Assembly: GCA_022432975.1 (NCBI GenBank) | Contig: CM039509.1 | Location: 115,563-179,562 of the forward strand | Direction: 5' to 3' | From: Begonia masoniana | Taxonomy: Eukaryota; Streptophyta; Magnoliopsida; Cucurbitales; Begoniaceae | DNA length: 64,000 nt | Shown: positions 59,301 to 64,000 of the stretch, piece by piece | Position numbering within the stretch: position 1 is the first letter of the stretch | Layout of the letters: each line of letters opens with the position of its first letter | Made by a program: the position numbers and the translations under genes | The notes under the pieces: model-generated | The model's database searches: none | Told to the model about the DNA's origin: nothing | The model's input: the letters and a program-made list of their open reading frames with translations, nothing else

Positions 59301-62300
59301 TGAATAAAGTATGATTCCAAAATGCAATTCTAAATCAAAGTAACTAGTATGCTACTCAAAGTTTAGAACTTTTATTTCATTATAATGACTTGAAGTACAA
59401 CATGAACATTTTTTAATAAACAAAAATTAACACATTGGCATGTCTATGGCGTTCTGAAAGAGAAGTGTCAGTAATCCAATGATGAACTGACCAGATATTC
59501 TGAAAAGCTAAAAAATCCATGATTTTGTAAGTTTGACGAAGTATTCTGTGATCCATAGGGGTATCTAGGATTTCAAAACATAAAGAGAAGGAAAGTAATT
59601 GATCTTAGCTACTTAAAAGGCTACAAAATGATTGGAACTAGAAATCTGAATAGTTCAGCGAACAACAGCAGAGGAAAGAAAGAAAGGAGTACGGAATAGC
59701 ATAACTGTATGCAGATGTAAATTTATAAATACCATGACAATTGACAGCCACACTTACCCTTAATTAAAGTTCCTTGAGATAGTTTCTGAAGATCTTAATT
59801 ATGAAAAAACTCTTGATTGTTTTAAATTGATCTGATTAAAATACATAATCATATAGTTGTACCCTAGAAATCATGTAAACTGAATTATACTTTAAAATAG
59901 CTAACTCACCTATTTGAGCATTGGGTACCTGCCCGTCCTTCTAAGGCAGAAGCTACAGCTTGCCAATCTCCCACGCCAATTGTTTCTACAGCAGAACGAA
60001 GTTTATCATCATCCTCCTTGGTCCACTCTCTTTTGAGTATCGAAGCATTTAAACTCCTCTGATAGCGTGATAGGCACTGACAAGGAGTCCTATTAGTCCC
60101 CAGTGACACTGCTATATCAAACCAGTTATTTATCCCTTTTTCTTGGATGATGAACAAGAGATTCTTATCCTCTATTGCCGTCCATGGGTTATGATTGATC
60201 AATGGATCTTCATAATTCAACCACCTACAGGATTCAGCCACATGTATTATGTTAGGAGAATAAAAAGAAATAGAACCTAAAATAAATAACATTGTATGAG
60301 TCACACAGATGTCTGTGATGACAATCACACAGACGCATTCAACACCACTGTTTTGAATCAATGGAACCTAAAGAGATCTTATAAATAAAATTCAAATATT
60401 TCCTAAATAATGATAAATCAAATTAATTAGATTCTCAAATCTTTCAATTAGGTGTAGAATGAAAATCCAAATTACGATAACCTCCAATTAACCGAAATGT
60501 AATGTTAATTGATATTTAATCTCAGAAATTCCTTAAATTTAATGTTGCACGATTAATTAGATTCAATTGGGTTGGTTAATTAAATTTAGTAATTAGATTA
60601 AACGCAGCCAAATAAGAAAACTACTAATGGAATCAAATCTTTTGATTCATGGACACCAAATTAAATATTGAATTTGGCCATGATTTTGAGAGAAATACAA
60701 AATAGTTTCAAAGGTAAGAATTTTAAACTCTCTCTTCCCTGACTCAACACGCCCAATCCTAAAATTTTGCTTCCCTTGAGGAACTTTCTCAAGGGAAATC
60801 ATTGTAAACGTTAATCCAGCAATGGTAGGTGTCATGGGTCATCTGTTAGCCTACTGGGTTAAGAAATTCAACTAGTATGAAACTGTAAAAAATTAATGAG
60901 ACTCAAAAAAAAAAACTTGAAACATGTGTTTAATTTAATAACTATATACTTAATGAGTTATTTCACTTGTAGTTTTGTATTGTAGGTCCATTTCTTACTT
61001 GAGGAGACATAGTCATTGATCGAGAATCTTCCAGTTGTGACAAAGCATACATATACTGGTGTTGAGGATGTCGATTGAATTAAGGATTAGTGTGATTATT
61101 ATTTTAGTCACTTATTATTTTAAATTATTACATTATTTTTAACAGTTAGTGTTACTCAATATTATCTTTTATTAAATAAATTATTCTTATTGGCCTTTTA
61201 GTTTTATTAAGCTTTGAGAATATTCAGCATGCAACGTTATATAATTAATTGAGAGAACTTAGTTTTTAACTATTTATTTGAGGTTATTAAAATTAGAGAT
61301 TTGATTTTCTTTGAGATGTATATTATCCATTGTTCTAGGTTTACTTTGATGACAAGTGAAACTAAGAGTGGTTGACATTTGAGGTTTGAGGAATGTTATT
61401 AATAATTTTTCGTGGTAAAAATTTAATTTCAATTTAATTATACTTAAGTGTTTCTGCAATTTTTGATGTGCTTTGAGGAAATTAAAGTTTGAAATGAAAT
61501 CAATAAAATTTAATTTGAGAATTGAACTAGACAAAAATTTTAGAGTTTCAAATTAGGGTTAAATATTTAGGCAGGATCGTCGTAATAAAGCTCTAATCAT
61601 TTATGGGTCCCACCTGTAAAACAACATGTTGCCTTTGCACAATATTTCAAATCCAACAGTGGACTATGTGTCTGTGATGGCAATCATCATAGACATCTGC
61701 CAAGCTCTTTATTGAAGGAGACATGCTTCACATAAAATCAGTCGAGAGAAAAATACTCAGTTAACAGCTGCATGATTCATACACTAAAGAATTAATAATC
61801 GCCAATTTCACCGACAACTCTAACAAAGCATAAGACAACCTACAATTAGATCCAGATTATAGAATTGGATGAACAAGTGTTGCACGGCAGAAATGTTATT
61901 GGTGTAAAAAAAGTCTTGGGGAGAATTGCTGAGTTAAATATTTGAGACATTTATTTTTTTAATTTTTCACATCATAAAAGTAATGGTTTCAAAATGTTGA
62001 CAAAAAGGAAGATTGAAAGAACGGACATATGGTCATTTATTTTGCACTTCTCGGTCTACTCTTTTTTGGTTATAAATTGTATGAGAAGACAGGATTCACA
62101 TTATAGTTTATCTGTATTAGTCTTTACTTGTTATATAAGAAAAAAGAAAAAAGAAAAAACACACAAAAAGAACTATTGAGGCAGATAAAGATTCGAAAAG
62201 ATGTCTTCAAAGATTATTTGTCTTGTAGTCTAGCAATAAAATAATTATTTTAACATTGGAAAGCATAAAATACATACCTTGTTTGACATTCTGCACCAGA

Positions 62301-62448
62301 CCGACCCCCAACGTACATGGAAGCCAATCTTTCCCAATCGACCTTTGGCAGAAACTCCCTAATCTTTTCAGGAGTGAAATCAAAATCTTTAATTGACTCA
62401 AGAATATTATCAATATCATTTGAATCTCCAGACGATTCCACAGTACCA
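56393..62448 (-). CDS. MYB4R1: SNAPc4-like 4R-MYB protein (MYB4R1 type), 3' exons only
   Basis: Six minus-strand exons join in frame: 62278-62448, 59910-60224, 58797-58955, 57334-57483, 57028-57234 and 56393-56885, giving about 497 residues to the stop. They encode a half MYB repeat (DWERLASMYVGGRSGAECQT) and four full ones, each with spaced Trp: NPWTAIEDK, REWTKEDDDK, GSFTPVEDKR and GNWTDEEDQM. A basic tail with KKIRTKRTGRKT and an acidic Ser-rich end follow. The 4.5-repeat layout is that of SNAPC4, the DNA-binding subunit of the complex recruiting polymerases II and III to snRNA promoters. The first exon listed starts mid-codon, so 5' exons (family about 800+ residues) must lie beyond 64000 or be lost. 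The 57234 acceptor is a CAGGAG tandem site allowing one Arg more or less. Confidence 0.88.
58060..58790 (+). mobile_element. Ty3/gypsy chromovirus 3' remnant inside a MYB intron
   Basis: The plus strand (antisense to the MYB gene) reads FGKVSIKLKLPETARIH and FPVSLLKVA, the integrase C-terminal motif. After a frame break it reads ALIKWKDLPSQGATW, a chromodomain, then FPLEDNVNF, the usual end before the LTR. An LTR-like sequence with AATATATAAGGGAG follows near 58610. The remnant ends close to the splice donor of the exon at 58797-58955. The lineage may be Reina-like. Confidence 0.75.
60301..61700. repeat. Inverted-repeat pair within a MYB intron
   Basis: The reverse complement of 60301-60358 resembles 61645-61700: both contain CAACAGTGG/ACAGTGG, then GTCTGTG...TCATCA.AGACATCTG. 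They flank about 1.3 kb of AT-rich intron DNA without coding signs. They could be the ends of a degraded DNA transposon or two MITE copies. Confidence 0.3.
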
Positions 62449-62571
62449 CTGTCAAGAAAAACAAGCACCAATGATTTTTGCTAAGCCTAAAATCTTCAAA
62501 CAAAAAGGCTATAAGAAGCCACACGAAGCTTTCTTAAAAACATACTATAACATACTAAGTTAATAGCGATG

Positions 62572-63780
62572 TGACAAGCCACCAATTAGATGGATCTAAT
62601 GGGTATTGGGTACTTACAAATATTACATATTTGGTGGATTTAATGGGTATTGGGTAGCATAAATATTATTGTTTAGATAGTCATTTAGGATTTGAATTGG
62701 AAATTATCTAGAAGTTATATACACCATGATGGGGGAAAATAAATAAGTGGGAAATATGAAAATTATTAAGATTGCTGTGTAATTTTTTTGTTGAAAGAAA
62801 GTGTGTTCTTCTTAATTGTGGTTTTAGATACATCAAATTAGTATCAGAACATTGATGTTGATGGAGCAGAAGTATAATGAGGAGAGAATAATCATTCTAG
62901 AGAAGGAACTGGATGGTATGAACCAAGAGTTGCAGCAACTTCGAAGTTTGGAGAAATCGATCGCACACTTGACACTAAATTTGGCAAAAATCCTTCAATC
63001 TCATTCAACAAATGATGGCAACAGTGGTTGTAGAAAAGAAATAGACAGAAACTAACACTAGTGTGATGAATCTAGACAAGTGGTGAAAACTCCCCTTGTG
63101 AAAGATAGTAAACTCATGACTAGGTTTGTTTTCAGTTTTGGCCAACGGGAAAAGGTAGCACATTTCACAGGTGAGGTGTTGGAAAACGTCATTCTTACAA
63201 GTTTTTGGGGGCTGGCAAATGGAGTCTTGATATGCCTATTTTCAAGAACAAAAATCCAGATGCCTAGTCATTCATAGTAGACAATATTTTACCGTAAAAA
63301 ATCTTCATGACGGGGAAAGTTGTTTTCAAGGACAATTAGTCCTTAAGGCAGTGTAGTGAATTGGCTCTAATAGGTGGAATCGTGACCGAGATTTGGATTT
63401 GTGGCCTAGAATATTCCAATATCATGATTGTCAAAATATCCAAACTGAAGAAAGATTTACTGACAATCACCTTGAGGACAAGGCGTTTTTCAACCCAGGG
63501 GTATTTGATAAGCCACCAAAAAGGTGGAATTAATGTGTACAAGGTAGTTATAAATGTTATATATTGAGTAGCTGAAATTACCATGAATGGGTAATTATAA
63601 TAGCCGCATCTTCAATTAGTTATTTATTATTTTAATTGGAAGTTACGTAAAATTTATTTACGGCATAATGAGAAAAATAAATAGGTTGGGAAATGAGTTT
63701 TTAGGATATGAAAAATTATTAAGTGTGGTGTAAAATTTTTTGTCGAAGTGTGTTGGTAATGTGGTGTCAGATACCTATCA
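62572..63780 (+). mobile_element. Small internally deleted LTR retrotransposon (Ty3/gypsy derived)
   Basis: Two related LTR-like ends, 62572-62835 (TGACAAGCCACCAA...) and 63506-63780 (TGATAAGCCACCAA...), flank about 670 bp. A primer-site-like TTAGTATCAGAAC follows the first. Inside, 62852-63055 encodes a coiled gag-like start (EELDGMNQELQQLRSLEKS-like), and the end reads CACCTTGAGGACAAGGCG...CAACCCAGGGG, the conserved Ty3/gypsy terminus. Flanks CGATG and CTATG could be a decayed target duplication. It may be a non-autonomous (TRIM/LARD-like) copy. Confidence 0.6.
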
Positions 63781-64000
63781 CTATGATGTCATGACTTTAA
63801 CATATCTAGTTATGTATGTTCTCAAACTAAAAACATAAAATCTAACAATTAGTTTTTCCCCCTTTTCTATATTGTATTATGATAGTGAAACATAATCAGG
63901 TTCATCATCATCCAAGACCATTTGATAGACGTGATTAGGGGTGAGCAAAAACCGGATTGGACCGAAGAACTGAACTGGAACCGAAAATTTGGTCCAGTTC
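63781..64000. other. Window end, edge of a possible MITE
   Basis: From about 63939 TAGGGGTGAGCAAAAACCGG begins a sequence full of GGTCCAGTTC/GAACTGGAACC motifs, cut by the window end. It resembles the ends of plant hAT-type MITEs and has a partial relative at 54715-54755. No gene seen. Confidence 0.35.

Overview
This is a stretch of nuclear DNA from a flowering plant, most likely a eudicot. The evidence is multi-exon genes with GT-AG introns, AT-rich intergenic DNA, plant Ty1/copia and Ty3/gypsy (Tekay/Del-like chromovirus) retrotransposons, and three plant gene families: an ABO6/DExH3-type RNA helicase, a SABATH methyltransferase and a SNAPc4-type 4R-MYB protein. I cannot name the species.

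Layout. 1-3.1 kb: AT-rich DNA with a possible solo LTR (537-1732) and an inverted pair of tRNA-headed SINE-like sequences (2495-2775). 3.3-14.75 kb (+): a complete 19-exon DExH-box helicase gene, about 1203 codons, with an organelle-type N-terminus and a C-terminal dsRNA-binding domain. 14.95-15.36 kb: its 3' flank fused to a truncated reverse-strand first exon of a CDKD (CDK-activating kinase) gene. 15.6-47.56 kb: one old Ty1/copia element (504-bp LTRs, TSD GTTAC, minus strand) split by three later insertions, each with its own 5-bp target-site duplication: Tekay-like element A (16975-26029, +, TAGTC), Tekay-like element B (26671-40313, -, ATACC) and solo LTR C (42256-45228, +, CAACC). 48.16-49.4 kb (-): a three-exon SABATH methyltransferase gene. 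51-54.7 kb: decayed transposon coding DNA, a fourth Tekay-like LTR (D) and a scrap of copia reverse transcriptase. 54.76-55.58 kb: a second copy of the helicase 3' flank plus CDKD exon 1. 56.4-62.45 kb (-): six 3' exons of a SNAPc4/MYB4R1-type gene whose 5' exons are not in the window, with a chromovirus scrap in one intron. 62.57-63.78 kb: a small, internally deleted LTR element.

The most unusual content is in the Tekay-like LTRs. Related LTR families A-D each carry a different tandem repeat in the 3' half of the LTR. The two LTRs of element B, which should have been identical at insertion, differ greatly in copy number of three arrays: about 5/32/3 copies of the 35-, 54- and 47-bp units on one side and about 77/6/20 on the other. 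The 54-bp unit carries the bZIP-type palindrome TGACGTCA. The second notable feature is the duplicated helicase-flank/CDKD cassette. Its distal copy joins sequences that in the proximal copy lie on either side of the 32-kb retrotransposon nest, so it may record the locus before the nest formed.

By-eye LTR divergence orders the insertions: copia about 6% (oldest), A about 1%, B about 0.2% outside its arrays (youngest).
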